Notes: a model not told the origin generated them from the letters alone. A stretch of DNA of 64,000 nucleotides from Paenibacillus beijingensis (GCF_000961095.1 NZ_CP011058.1:124001-188000), one strand, 5' to 3'. Shown: positions 42,965 to 52,247, numbered from the stretch's first letter. A program made the numbers and translations.

Positions 42965-44002
42965 TTACTCGACTCCCGTCACAATGTTCTGGAAGCGGCC
43001 AATAATATCGGTTTTGTTGGATGCGGCCCAGGCGAAATCGTAATCGAGCAGCTTTATTTCATCCGATTGCGGCAAGCCCTGCAGCGGGGTCGCGTCCTTA
43101 CGCACCGAACGGCGGTTGAACTCTTTGCCGATCAGCTCCTGCACGTCTTTGCCGACCAGAAAATCAATGAACTTCTTGGCCGCATCCGGGTGTTTCGCTC
43201 CCTTGATCAACGCGGCCGCATCCGGAACGGAAGACGTTCCTTCGGAAGGATAGATGATGCCGACGTTGGCGCCGCCCATAATATATCGTTCCGCCGCTTC
43301 TTCCATCGTCACGCCGAGCGCGAATTCCTTGTCGGCAACCGATTTATAGACGAGACCGGAGCCGGACAATATTTTGCCGTCGAGATTTTGATAGAACTTC
43401 TTGACGAATTCCCATCCTTTGCCGTCTTCTTTGCCAAACGCCGTAAGAAACGTCGCCAGCTGCGTAAAGGAGGAACCCGATTTGGAAGGATCCGCGTACG
43501 CGATCTTGCCCTTCCATTTCGGATCGGTCAAATCGGCCCAGCCTTTCGGCTCTTCGCCCGCTTTTACCAGATCCTTGTTATACATGATGATCATCGGCAG
43601 CGCCGCAAACGGTGTATAGATATCGTTCTTATCCGTATATTGAGGAAGCAAGCTGTCGTATTCGGCCGTGCGGTACGGCTCGAAATATTTGCTGTAGGCT
43701 TCCAGCGAATCCGCTCCGCCGGCCCAGAATACGTCGCCCTGAGGCGAGGAAGCTTCCGCCTGTACCCGCTTGAGCAGGTCGCCGGTGCCGCCTGAGATCA
43801 TTTCCACCTCAATGCCTGTCCGGTCCTGAAACTCCTTGATGATCGGGTTGTTGATTTCAGCGCCGTTTGGCGTGTAGAGCGTCAGTTTCTCTTTTTTGCC
43901 GCCCTGTGCGGAATCGCCGCTTCCCGAATCGCTTGCTCCGCAGCCCGCAAGCGCAGTCGTCAATGCAAGCAAACTTGCCATCCCAGCCAACTTCAGTCTC
44001 AT
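42965..44002 (-). CDS. Fbp/Afu-family ABC substrate-binding lipoprotein
   Basis: 345 residues. Signal peptide with lipobox LAGC (about 20-23) and a type II periplasmic-binding fold (KEKLTLYTPNGAEINNPII; GDVFWAGGADSLEAY; VGIIYPSEGTSSVPDAAALI). The paired tyrosines that bind ferric iron in FbpA are not evident, so iron is unlikely; AfuA-type sugar phosphates or phosphonates are alternatives. The ATG at 44002 follows GGGAGAGGG. Confidence 0.88.
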   Translation of the reverse strand: MRLKLAGMASLLALTTALAGCGASDSGSGDSAQGGKKEKLTLYTPNGAEINNPIIKEFQDRTGIEVEMISGGTGDLLKRVQAEASSPQGDVFWAGGADSLEAYSKYFEPYRTAEYDSLLPQYTDKNDIYTPFAALPMIIMYNKDLVKAGEEPKGWADLTDPKWKGKIAYADPSKSGSSFTQLATFLTAFGKEDGKGWEFVKKFYQNLDGKILSGSGLVYKSVADKEFALGVTMEEAAERYIMGGANVGIIYPSEGTSSVPDAAALIKGAKHPDAAKKFIDFLVGKDVQELIGKEFNRRSVRKDATPLQGLPQSDEIKLLDYDFAWAASNKTDIIGRFQNIVTGVE

Positions 44003-44141
44003 CACTCGTCCCTCTCCCTTATATACACGTCATTTTATCTCACATCATCATTGTAGATTCCGTGCCGTCATCCCTCAATGCGAGGAAATTTCGCTTTTGT
44101 TTGAATTTTTGTCCAAAGAGGATATTGGGCGGCAGCCGTCT

Positions 44142-44181
44142 TAAAAAAAAGAGCCTCATTCCCGCTTGGGAACGAAGCTCT
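44142..44181 (-). terminator. rho-independent terminator after the response regulator
   Basis: AGAGCCTCATTCCC pairs with GGGAACGAAGCTCT around GCTT, then eight T on the minus strand. It separates the regulatory genes from the transporter operon, which must then have its own promoter. Confidence 0.85.
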
Positions 44182-44203
44182 GGCCGGCCGCTCATCGCGG
44201 CCG

Positions 44204-45787
44204 CTAGAGAAGCGCAGTTGGAATGCCCATTCTTTTCCGGAAGTCGGACGGCGTTTCGCCGGTGCATTTGCGGAAAATTTGACTGAAATAGCGCGCGTCC
44301 TGGTACCCGACCTGATTGCCGACTTCGTACATCTTCAGCTTCGGGTTGGCCAGCAGCTCTTTCGCCCGCTGCATCCGCACATTCGTCAAGTATTCGACAA
44401 AGCTGATGCCCGCCTCCCGTTTAAACAAACGGCTGAAATAGCTTTCGCTCATATGATAACGCTCCGCAATGCTCTGAAGCGTAATAACCGCATAATGCTC
44501 GTCGATATAACGGGCGGCTTCTTCGATTCCGCTTGGCCGCCCCGGCTGCGAACGCTCTCCAAGCCGCCTGTTCCATTCGGCCAGCACCTCGCCCCACCGC
44601 TTCATCCAGCTTTGCAGCGAATCGCCGCTTTGCCAAAGCGCCCGTTCCGCTTCGGTTTCCCGGACGATCTGCTGCAGCTCGCCTTCGCCCGCCAGCGATA
44701 AGTACAGAAGCACGTTGAGCCGGTAAAACCGTCTTCCGGCTTCAAACGGACTGCCTTTATAACGAAGATTTATCCGGTCGTGCCAGCGCTGCAGCTCTCC
44801 CGTTATGGAATCCTCCGTCCCCCATTTCACCCGTTCGATCATTTCCTTCAGTTCATCCTCGCCGCCTTCGCTGAAGACGGCATCCGCTGGAGCGGCGTCC
44901 TCCAGCCACACGACCGGGTCTTTGGATTGAAACGGCGCCGGATACAGCAGCTGAAGCGTGTCGCCGAACGCCGCGCCAAGCCGGGCTAACGTTTGCTCCG
45001 GCTTGCCTATTCTGATGTAGCAGTCGCAGCCGGCTGCGGCAAGCAGCCTTTCCCGCAAGCATTCCAGCGCCAGTGCCAGCTTATCGCGCCCGCCCTTGAG
45101 GTCAAGCAGCAGCGCAGCGGTGTTGTCGTACAAGCGAACGACCGGCAGCGAGGTAACCGCCTCGATCTCCGGGTAAGTGCCGGCAATAAGCGCGGCGTTG
45201 ATGTCTCCGCCTTCGGTTCCGTTATGCAGCAGTGCCAGCCTGTAGCTGCCGAACGTCGGATTGCAAGCCGTGACGACTCTTGCGAGCCGATCTTCTTCGC
45301 CTTCAACCGCCCGGCCGAGCATGACGTCGGCAAGCAGCTTCTCCAGCACAAGCGGCCGATCCGAGCGTACGAGTCCTTCCAGCCGCTCCACCGCTTCGGT
45401 GTGACGTCTCTCCTCATCCAACGCCCGGGTAACGGTCCGGATCACCCGAATCAGCTCATCCGGATCGACCGGCTTCAGCAGAAAGTCGGATGCGCCGAGC
45501 CTGACCGCTTTTTGCGCATAAGAGAAGTCATCGAATCCCGTCAGAAACAAAAAACGGATGCCCGGTTTCTCTGCGCTGACCCGCTCGGCCAGCTGAATGC
45601 CGTCCAGAGCCGGCATCCGGATATCCGTCAACAAAATATCGGGTTCCTCGGTCATGACTCCCTCCAGCGCGGACAGCCCGTCCGACGCTTCCCCGATTAC
45701 CCGGCACCCGAGCTCTTCCCACGGAATCGTCTGTTTGATGCCTTCGCGCACCATCCATTCGTCTTCGGCCAAAAATACTTTATACAT
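44204..45787 (-). CDS. YesN-type response regulator
   Basis: 527 residues. An N-terminal receiver has the phospho-acceptor Asp in LLTDIRMPALDG, acidic pair AEDE, and Lys in LLKPVD. A long middle region of no known fold is followed by an AraC-type HTH (ITLQSIAERYHMSESYFSRL and YEVGNQVGYQDARYFSQI). The start follows GGAGG and overlaps the kinase gene by 8 bases. It probably activates the neighbouring transporter. Confidence 0.92.
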   Translation of the reverse strand: MYKVFLAEDEWMVREGIKQTIPWEELGCRVIGEASDGLSALEGVMTEEPDILLTDIRMPALDGIQLAERVSAEKPGIRFLFLTGFDDFSYAQKAVRLGASDFLLKPVDPDELIRVIRTVTRALDEERRHTEAVERLEGLVRSDRPLVLEKLLADVMLGRAVEGEEDRLARVVTACNPTFGSYRLALLHNGTEGGDINAALIAGTYPEIEAVTSLPVVRLYDNTAALLLDLKGGRDKLALALECLRERLLAAAGCDCYIRIGKPEQTLARLGAAFGDTLQLLYPAPFQSKDPVVWLEDAAPADAVFSEGGEDELKEMIERVKWGTEDSITGELQRWHDRINLRYKGSPFEAGRRFYRLNVLLYLSLAGEGELQQIVRETEAERALWQSGDSLQSWMKRWGEVLAEWNRRLGERSQPGRPSGIEEAARYIDEHYAVITLQSIAERYHMSESYFSRLFKREAGISFVEYLTNVRMQRAKELLANPKLKMYEVGNQVGYQDARYFSQIFRKCTGETPSDFRKRMGIPTALL

Positions 45788-47597
45788 CGGGTATTTCCTC
45801 CAGGCTTTTCATGATGGGAAATTCAACGCGCACGACCGTGCCTTCGCCAGGCACGCTGCGGATGTCGAGGCGCTGCTCCGATTTGAAATGCACCTCCAAC
45901 CGTTTGCGCACATTCTCAAGTCCGATTCCGGTATGAGAAGAACCGGAGGACGCAAGGCGCTTAAGACCGGCGGTATCGGGTGAAAGGGCTTCGGCAAAAC
46001 CGATCCCGTCGTCTGCGACCTCAAAGACAACCCGGTTTCCGGTTATTCGGCCATCGATCGACAGATGACCTTTGCCGGCTTTCGGCTCCAGCCCATGCGT
46101 AATCGCATTTTCCACGATCGGCTGCAGCAGCAGCTTCGGGGAATATAACGGCTCCAGATCCGGATCGATATCGATCGCCGCCTCGAACTTGTCTCCGTAT
46201 CTCATTTTCAGGATGAGCAGATAATTGCGGATTTGCCCGATATCCTCGCGGATCGGAATCATGCTCCGGTCCTTACGGATGCTGAAGCGCAGCAGTTCCC
46301 CCAGTGCGACGACAATTTTACTGATCGGATCCAGCTTATGGATCCGGGCCATCCAGTTGATCGAATCGAGCGCATTGTACAAAAAATGCGGATTGAACTG
46401 CGCCTGGATCGCCTTCATCTCGGATTGCTGCAGCATTCGCTGCTTGACCGATATTTCAAGCAGCAGCTCCTTCAGCCGGTGGATCATCCGGTTAAAGCCG
46501 CTTCCAAGCTGCCCCACCTCATCGTTGTATCTGGAGTGGAAAGCGACGTCCAAATTCCCGTTCTCGACCTGTTTCATGAGCGACTTCAGCTTGCGCAGCG
46601 GACTGGTTATGTTGTCGGACAACAGGTAAGCGAGCAGCACCGAGACGAGAATCGCCGCCGCAACGACAAGCAAGGTCAAATTGCGGATGCTTGCGCTGGC
46701 CTTTGTCAGCTCCGACACCGGGACAATGGAGACAAGCTTGAAGCCCGATGTTTCCGACGTATCGAAGATGACCATCGCCTTGCTGCCGCCGGCTTGTTTC
46801 ACTTGGAAAAAGCCTTTGTTCTTTTCCAGAAGCCGCTCGGTATACGGCTCCGCGAGTTTTGTCCCCACATGCTGCTTCGAAGGGCCGGATATGATGTACC
46901 CGTTGCGGTCAAGCAGCAGCATTTGGCTGCCCGGCTGCAGTTCGGCCTTGTTATATTTGTCGGCAAGCGCGGATTCGTCGATATCGACGACCACAAACCC
47001 AAGCGGCTTATCGCTGGCGATGTTTTTGAGCATGCGGCCGCTGCTGAGCACGATGCCGTAATCGTCGGTCTTCTTCATGCTGTAGCGGGTATCCCAGACG
47101 ATATTTCCTCCTGCGAGCTTCATCTTGCGGAACAGCCCCCAGTTCGGGTTGTAATCGTCGTAGCCGCCGGGCAGCAGACCGCCGGTAAAATACCGGTCGC
47201 CATTGCTGCCGATCAAATAAATGTTAATGTCCCAATCCTTGAAACCGAGAAAGGTGTCCAGCAGACCGTTCACCTTTTGCTTGTCCGCATATTTCTCGGC
47301 GACAGGACGATTGCCCGGCTTCGAGAGAACGGATTGAATTTCGTCGCTCCGGTACGCGTACATCGTCAGCTGCTCGACATCCTGCACAAAATAGTTCAGG
47401 CTGTTGTTCACCTGCGACAAACTTTCCAATATCGTCCGGCATACCTGGGACTGAACGACGCTCGACGCTTTGTCGTAGGAGAACGTGCCGAGGACGGAGA
47501 TCGGAACGACGGCGAGGGCCAAAAACAGCACGACCAGCTTGGTCCTCAGATTGATGCCGAGTGCCCTTCTTTTCAGATCAGATGCAAGCTTCCCCAT
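45780..47597 (-). CDS. YesM-type sensor histidine kinase
   Basis: 605 residues. Two membrane helices (LVVLFLALAVVPISVLGTFS and LTLLVVAAAILVSVLLAYLL) flank a Cache-like extracellular domain of about 250 residues. HAMP follows, then the phospho-acceptor block QAQFNPHFLYNALDSINWM and an ATPase domain with NAITHG, GIGFAEAL and GIGLENVRKRL. I chose the ATG at 47597, preceded by GGGAAGGGGAG. It senses an extracytoplasmic signal, perhaps through one of the clustered binding proteins. Confidence 0.92.
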   Translation of the reverse strand: MGKLASDLKRRALGINLRTKLVVLFLALAVVPISVLGTFSYDKASSVVQSQVCRTILESLSQVNNSLNYFVQDVEQLTMYAYRSDEIQSVLSKPGNRPVAEKYADKQKVNGLLDTFLGFKDWDINIYLIGSNGDRYFTGGLLPGGYDDYNPNWGLFRKMKLAGGNIVWDTRYSMKKTDDYGIVLSSGRMLKNIASDKPLGFVVVDIDESALADKYNKAELQPGSQMLLLDRNGYIISGPSKQHVGTKLAEPYTERLLEKNKGFFQVKQAGGSKAMVIFDTSETSGFKLVSIVPVSELTKASASIRNLTLLVVAAAILVSVLLAYLLSDNITSPLRKLKSLMKQVENGNLDVAFHSRYNDEVGQLGSGFNRMIHRLKELLLEISVKQRMLQQSEMKAIQAQFNPHFLYNALDSINWMARIHKLDPISKIVVALGELLRFSIRKDRSMIPIREDIGQIRNYLLILKMRYGDKFEAAIDIDPDLEPLYSPKLLLQPIVENAITHGLEPKAGKGHLSIDGRITGNRVVFEVADDGIGFAEALSPDTAGLKRLASSGSSHTGIGLENVRKRLEVHFKSEQRLDIRSVPGEGTVVRVEFPIMKSLEEIPDV

Positions 47598-47620
47598 GGT
47601 GCTCCCCTTCCCGGCCGGCT

Positions 47621-48523
47621 TTATTTTCCCGTCAACCGGTTCATCAGCAAGTCCAGAAACCGCCCGCTTTCCACTTCCAGACAAACGTCCACGTTGCCGT
47701 CCTCGGCACTTACCGCCAATGTCTGACCCGTTTGCGGACGATGGTCGTATTCGACCGTAACCTTCATTTTTTTCGTCTTCACGAGTGAGCGGTCGAGAAG
47801 CAGAGAGACGGTAAGCGGATCATGCATAAACGTATGTTTCTCTTTAACAAATGCGAACCAGCGCTCCATCTGCCGCGCCAAAGCGGCGTTCAGCGGATCA
47901 CCCGTCGCCTGCAGCTGTCTGCGTTCCTCATCGGTAATGACGACCTGCAGCGTAACGTCGAGTCCGACCATGACAATCGGCGCGCCGCTCCGGAATACGA
48001 CAGATGCCGCTTCCGGATCACACACAATGTTGTGTTCCACGACCCTCATGTCGGCCCCGCCCGGGCCCAGTCTCGTAACGCCGCCCATCAAAATGATTTC
48101 TTTTACATATTGCGCCACCCGCGGCTCGCGAATAAGACAGGCGGCAATGTTCGTGAGCGGGCCGATCGGAACGAGCGTAATCTCGCCTGGATTGGACATT
48201 ACCGTTTCAATGATGAAATCGACGGCGTGACGGTCTTCATACGGCAGCTCTTCGCCTTCTTCAAGCAGCCCTTCCCCCTCGTGTCCGGCCATCCAAATGT
48301 CCCGGTTGCCGAGCAACGGCCGATCCAGCCCCGCGTAAACCTTCACTTCTTCCCGCTTTCCGAGCTGCAGCATCTTCGCCACCATCCGAGCGCGCAGATC
48401 GGCATCGCCGTAAACGGTCGTGACGCCTTCCAGAATCAGCTCGGGGGATTTCATCGCCAGTGCAATCGCCATGGCGTCATCGATATCGCTGCCGATATCG
48501 GTATCGATAATTAAACGGCTCAT
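47621..48523 (-). CDS. inosine-uridine-preferring nucleoside hydrolase
   Basis: 300 residues. The calcium site LIIDTDIGSDIDDAMA differs slightly from DTDxGxDDA, and PIGPLTNIA, EHNIVCDPEAA and the catalytic TFMHDP are present. It cleaves N-ribosidic bonds of nucleosides in the cytosol. It is the first gene before the kinase and response regulator on the same strand, which suggests that the cluster handles ribosides or their breakdown products. Two leader stem-loops precede it. Confidence 0.92.
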   Translation of the reverse strand: MSRLIIDTDIGSDIDDAMAIALAMKSPELILEGVTTVYGDADLRARMVAKMLQLGKREEVKVYAGLDRPLLGNRDIWMAGHEGEGLLEEGEELPYEDRHAVDFIIETVMSNPGEITLVPIGPLTNIAACLIREPRVAQYVKEIILMGGVTRLGPGGADMRVVEHNIVCDPEAASVVFRSGAPIVMVGLDVTLQVVITDEERRQLQATGDPLNAALARQMERWFAFVKEKHTFMHDPLTVSLLLDRSLVKTKKMKVTVEYDHRPQTGQTLAVSAEDGNVDVCLEVESGRFLDLLMNRLTGK

Positions 48524-48559
48524 AATCAGATCCTCTTTTCTCTTGCGAAATAGTCATGC

Positions 48560-48628
48560 GGCGGCTATATCCGCCTTCATCATGACCGCAAGGAAGGTCA
48601 TCGCAGCTGCCGATGATCTTCCTTGCGG
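48560..48628 (-). other. two stem-loops in the nucleoside hydrolase leader
   Basis: CCGCAAGGAAGGTCATCG (48586-48603) pairs with CGATGATCTTCCTTGCGG (48611-48628), one mismatch in 18. Nearer the gene, GGCGG-CTATA-TCCGCC (48560-48575) forms a second hairpin. Neither has a T-run toward the gene. They may form a regulatory leader; I do not recognise a known riboswitch. Confidence 0.6.
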
Positions 48629-48771
48629 CTTGTGCAATGTAAAGATAGTATCAAATTTTGTGAAAAATGTTTACATTATTTTTTGCAGGCAAGCCCGAAT
48701 TCGTGTCGATCGTTAATTGTATGAATAATTTTTTACGAAAAAATTGAGTATTGTAAAAGTTGCTGTGAGCT

Positions 48772-48800
48772 TTGATTGTGCAGAGTTAACATGATACACT
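48772..48800 (+). promoter_or_regulatory. sigma-A promoter of the VOC gene
   Basis: TTGATT (48772-48777), 17 bases, TACACT (48795-48800), about 48 bases before the ATG. Confidence 0.65.
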
Positions 48801-48847
48801 ATGAATCGGAACACGCTCTATTTAACGAATATAGAGGAGTGAAAAAC

Positions 48848-49270
48848 ATGTCGGTTGATGTTTATCTTAATTTTAATGGGAACTGTCGCGAAGCGGTGGA
48901 GTATTACGCGCAAGTGTTTGAAGCCGGGGAACCGAAAATGATGACCTTTGGTGAAGCGCCGCCGCATCCGGAGTTTCCGCTCCCGGAAGAAGCAAAGGGT
49001 TTAATTATGCACACGCGTCTTACCATTAGCGGCAGCAATGTGATGTTTTCGGATGTTTTTCCCGGCATGCCTTTCACAGCAGGAAACAACATCAGCCTTT
49101 CGATCGTAACCGACAACAAGGACGAAATTGAATCCGCCTTTAATAAACTCGCTGACGGCGGCACGGTAGGCATGGAGCTGCAAGAAACGTTCTGGAGCCC
49201 GTTATACGGCAGTGTGACCGATAAATTCGGCATCATTTGGCAGTTTAATCTCGGCACCGGGGAATGGTAA
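48848..49270 (+). CDS. PhnB-like VOC-family protein
   Basis: 140 residues. VYLNFNGNCREAVEYYAQVF opens the domain, IMHTRLTISGSNVMFSDVFP lies in the middle and WSPLYGSVTDKFGIIWQFNL closes it, all standard for PhnB/YjdN. No metal-binding His triad is evident. GAGGAG precedes the ATG at 48848. Monocistronic with its own promoter and terminator. Confidence 0.9.
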   Translation: MSVDVYLNFNGNCREAVEYYAQVFEAGEPKMMTFGEAPPHPEFPLPEEAKGLIMHTRLTISGSNVMFSDVFPGMPFTAGNNISLSIVTDNKDEIESAFNKLADGGTVGMELQETFWSPLYGSVTDKFGIIWQFNLGTGEW

Positions 49271-49305
49271 CGCATATCAAGAGTGAATACGTCCGGCTAT
49301 TTGAG

Positions 49306-49335
49306 AACCTTGCGCCAATCGGCGCAAGGTTTTTG
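49306..49335 (+). terminator. rho-independent terminator
   Basis: ACCTTGCGCC pairs with GGCGCAAGGT around AATC, followed by TTTT. Confidence 0.9.
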
Positions 49336-49381
49336 TGTTGACCAGCCTTTAGTCATTGTTCATTCCATTTACGGAAGCGAA

Positions 49382-50308
49382 CTAGTCGACGGCAGAGGTT
49401 ACTTTAGCCCACGCGCGAACAGGGAAAGCGCTCATACCTTGAAGCTTCATCGGCACCGCAGAGAATCGGAACCCTTCCGCCGGGAGTTGCTCCAAGTTGC
49501 ACAGGTTCTCCACGATCGGAATTCCTGCTTCAAGCAAAATCGAATGAACGGGACGATGCGGATCGCGGGTGTCATCGATGTTAAGACTATCCAGTGCGAC
49601 GAGATGGGCTCCCTCTTCACGTAAATATTCCGCAGCATCTCGGGTAAGATACGGGTGTTCCTCAAAATAAGCAGGCGTACCCCACAATTTCCCATGTCCT
49701 GTCTCGATAAGAACAGCACGGTCGCGGACATTACATGCAGCAAGTGCTTGCCGTGAAATTGCCCTCCCCTTCATCCCTTCGAGACGGATGACAACGCCAT
49801 CAAGATCGGCGACCGAATCGATAGGCAATCCGGCAACGTCCGCCTTCCCGGCAAATCGGTGAGCAGGGCTGTCAATTGCGGTACCCGAGTTGGCAACCAT
49901 ATCGACTCGTCCAATATGAAAGGTCACTCCGGGTGCGTAACGCCCTTCAGAAGCCTCATAGCTCAGATAATCGGAGACTTGCGGTTTCGGAAAGCCCGGA
50001 TAAGTTTCCATACCGCTCACAATCGTGTGGCTGAGATCAATCAGGTTCGGTCGTTGCCCGGTTGAGCTTGCGGTTGTCGCCTTGCGCTTATGGCGTTCTT
50101 GGATAATCTGTTTGTTAAGAATCCGCACCTCTTCCACCATAAGCAGGCGCAGATCTCTGATGATGTAGTCCGCTAACTCGCGGTCCGGGATATCATCGCC
50201 GTCGATGTCAAGTCGAAAGCCTTGTCCTTGAATTCCCCCTCCATTGGAAAAATCCACTTCGAAATCGAATTGTACCCGCTTATCCTTAACTGACGTAATG
50301 TCTGTCAT
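49382..50308 (-). CDS. cyclase/kynurenine-formamidase-family protein with N-terminal extension
   Basis: 308 residues. The C-terminal 235 match the cyclase family (LIDLSHTIVSGMETYPGFP; DRAVLIETGHGKLWG; LVALDSLNIDD). In the metal site HxGTHxDxPxH the sequence reads VANSGTAIDSPAHRF, so the central His is Ala; related subfamilies have Tyr there. An N-terminal region of about 70 residues, rich in acidic and Gly residues, is an addition. GGAAAGGGAG precedes the ATG at 50308. Substrate unknown. Confidence 0.82.
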   Translation of the reverse strand: MTDITSVKDKRVQFDFEVDFSNGGGIQGQGFRLDIDGDDIPDRELADYIIRDLRLLMVEEVRILNKQIIQERHKRKATTASSTGQRPNLIDLSHTIVSGMETYPGFPKPQVSDYLSYEASEGRYAPGVTFHIGRVDMVANSGTAIDSPAHRFAGKADVAGLPIDSVADLDGVVIRLEGMKGRAISRQALAACNVRDRAVLIETGHGKLWGTPAYFEEHPYLTRDAAEYLREEGAHLVALDSLNIDDTRDPHRPVHSILLEAGIPIVENLCNLEQLPAEGFRFSAVPMKLQGMSAFPVRAWAKVTSAVD

Positions 50309-50600
50309 AACCGATTCTCCCTTTCCAAAGTTAATGCATGATTCACATTTATAGTAAATCGAATATGAATGGTTTTCATACGGATATTCCGAATCTATCC
50401 ATCGGAAAAAATGAACCGGATTGGACTGCGGGGGACGGGGAAGTCCGAAACGGCGGCAAAGCTGACTGAACAGCTGAAGAGGCGTATCCACGCTTCATTC
50501 CTCCTTGCGTCCATCAAGCTCCACTCTTTTTTTCATGTTACTATATTCGATATAACAAAAAAACTCTTCGCTGAGCGCAAAGAGTTTGATGTGAACATAT

Positions 50601-50674
50601 GGAGCGGAAGACGGGAATCGAACCCGCGACCCTCGCCTTGGCAAGGCGATGCTCTACCGCTGAGCCACTTCCGC
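50601..50674 (-). tRNA. tRNA-Gly(GCC)
   Basis: A full cloverleaf with GCC in the loop CTTGCCAAG, T-arm GGTTCGATTCC and an encoded CCA end. It is the last of five clustered tRNA genes. Confidence 0.96.
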
Positions 50675-50677
50675 AGA

Positions 50678-50764
50678 TGGTGCGGTCAAGAGGACTTGAA
50701 CCTCCACGTCATTGCTGACACTAGAACCTGAATCTAGCGCGTCTGCCAATTCCGCCATGACCGC
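50678..50764 (-). tRNA. tRNA-Leu(CAG)
   Basis: 87 bases with a long variable arm (class II), anticodon CAG in ATTCAGGTT, T-arm GGTTCAAGTCC and encoded CCA. Confidence 0.95.
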
Positions 50765-50780
50765 AAGTATGAAGTTACAG

Positions 50781-50853
<73 letters not shown>

Positions 50854-50863
50854 AAAAGTTGAA

Positions 50864-50938
50864 TGGTGACCCGTAGGGGATTCGAACCCCTGTTACCTCC
50901 GTGAAAGGGAGGTGTCTTAACCCCTTGACCAACGGGCC
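50864..50938 (-). tRNA. tRNA-Glu(UUC)
   Basis: 75 bases, anticodon TTC in CTTTCACG, T-arm GGTTCGAATCC and encoded CCA. Confidence 0.95.
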
Positions 50939-50982
50939 GCGATGGACTTTCAGGATTCATTTCACCCGAATGATGAAATGAA

Positions 50983-51073
50983 TGGCGGAGAGCGAGGGAT
51001 TCGAACCCTCGATACGCGGTTAACGTATACACGATTTCCAATCGTGCTCCTTCGACCACTCGGACAGCTCTCC
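50983..51073 (-). tRNA. tRNA-Ser(GGA)
   Basis: 91 bases with a long variable arm, anticodon GGA in TTGGAAATC, T-arm GGTTCGAATCC, discriminator G and encoded CCA. First of the cluster in transcription order. Confidence 0.96.
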
Positions 51074-51124
51074 ATATCTATCATAATCAGCTGCAGCTAA
51101 TATTTTTCCGTGACAACGAAGAAT

Positions 51125-51154
51125 AGAATAACATACTCCATACCAATAATGCAA
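51125..51154 (-). promoter_or_regulatory. putative promoter of the tRNA cluster
   Basis: On the minus strand TTGCAT (51149-51154), 18 bases, TATTCT (51125-51130), about 50 bases before tRNA-Ser. Confidence 0.5.
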
Positions 51155-51171
51155 TACTAAAAATTTGTAAA

Positions 51172-51226
51172 TTTTAAAGCCCTTGAAATTGATATTAAAA
51201 ATGGCAACATCAAGGGCTTTAAAATC
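51172..51226. terminator. terminator hairpin after the Gfo/Idh gene
   Basis: AAAGCCCTTGA pairs with TCAAGGGCTTT around a longer loop; AT-rich sequence on both sides gives TTTAAAATTT on the minus strand, just after the oxidoreductase stop. Confidence 0.65.
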
Positions 51227-51245
51227 AGGTTGCACGTCCGGCCGC

Positions 51246-52247
51246 TTACGGCTGCAATTCGGACAACGCAACGGTTCGTCCTTCTTTCGCGGACCGATTG
51301 GACGCTTCCATCAACGATGTGAGATCAGCGGCGAGACGAATATTTTCGTCGGCCCGGGTCCCTTCCTTAATATGAGTCACCCAAATCTGAAACGCGCCGG
51401 GAACGTTCGGGAGCTTGTCGATCACGCTCCATTCCGGTTGACCCGTGCCGGTTTGCCTTGAGCTTCTGAACATCAGTTGGTTGTCGTGCGTGCTGAACAA
51501 AAGAGTGCCGTCTTTCCCGTGAACTTCAATCGAAAAAGGTGAATGCGCGTTAACGAAACCGGCCTCCACAATTCCGATCGCGCCGTTGTCATACTGCAGC
51601 ACGGCCACCGCATTGTCTTCCGCTTCTCGTCCGGTAACATACCCGTAGGCTGCTTGGACGCGGGCCGGCTTACCGAGAAACAATCGCGTCAAATACATCG
51701 GATGGCAGCCGAGATCGATCATCGCTCCTCCCCCGCTTTCAGCCGGGTTGAAAAAGTGCTCCGGCAGCCAGCCGGCCGTTGCTCCATTGTGCGACAGGCG
51801 GACGCGGACAAGCGTCAAATCGCCAAGCAGCCCTTTTTCCAGCATCGATTGAATCGTCCGGGTGTAGCCTTCATACAGGCGGGGCAGCGACACGGTCAGC
51901 GCCACATTCGCTTCGTCTGCAGCCGCGATAATTTCGCCGGCTTCATGCGCGGTAGCCGCGACTACCTTTTCGGTAAAAATATGCTTGCCTGCCCTTGCCG
52001 CTTTGATCATCACCTCGTGATGGACGCTTGTCGAGGTCGTTACAATTACCGCATCGATGCGATCGCTTGCAAATAGCTCTTCAAGCTCGGCATAATAAGG
52101 AACGCCGCGTCTTTCCGCTTCACGGCGCCCGCGCTCAGGATCCTCGTCCCAGACGGCGGCAATTTCGGTATCCGGGTGTTTCAACGCTTCCTCGGCGTAA
52201 TCTTTCGCATGGACATGCCAGAAGCTGAGTAACCCGATTCGGATCAT
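51246..52247 (-). CDS. Gfo/Idh/MocA-family oxidoreductase
   Basis: 333 residues. The Rossmann N-terminus is IRIGLLSFWHVHAKDYAEEA, followed by the hallmark HIFTEKVV (EKP-type motif, here EKV) and GGGAMIDLGCHPMYLTRLFL in the catalytic domain. Enzymes of the family oxidise or reduce sugars and inositols with NAD(P). ATG chosen at 52247, where the product starts as in its relatives; GGAGG lies 11 bases upstream. Substrate not known. Confidence 0.88.
   Translation of the reverse strand: MIRIGLLSFWHVHAKDYAEEALKHPDTEIAAVWDEDPERGRREAERRGVPYYAELEELFASDRIDAVIVTTSTSVHHEVMIKAARAGKHIFTEKVVAATAHEAGEIIAAADEANVALTVSLPRLYEGYTRTIQSMLEKGLLGDLTLVRVRLSHNGATAGWLPEHFFNPAESGGGAMIDLGCHPMYLTRLFLGKPARVQAAYGYVTGREAEDNAVAVLQYDNGAIGIVEAGFVNAHSPFSIEVHGKDGTLLFSTHDNQLMFRSSRQTGTGQPEWSVIDKLPNVPGAFQIWVTHIKEGTRADENIRLAADLTSLMEASNRSAKEGRTVALSELQP

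Noticed and set aside
42965..44002. Ferric iron importer
   Set aside because: The receptor lacks an evident Tyr-Tyr iron site, and no Fur-like box was seen.
46233..47726. Plus-strand open frame of 497 codons
   Set aside because: Antisense to the histidine kinase, whose motifs and ribosome site are clear.
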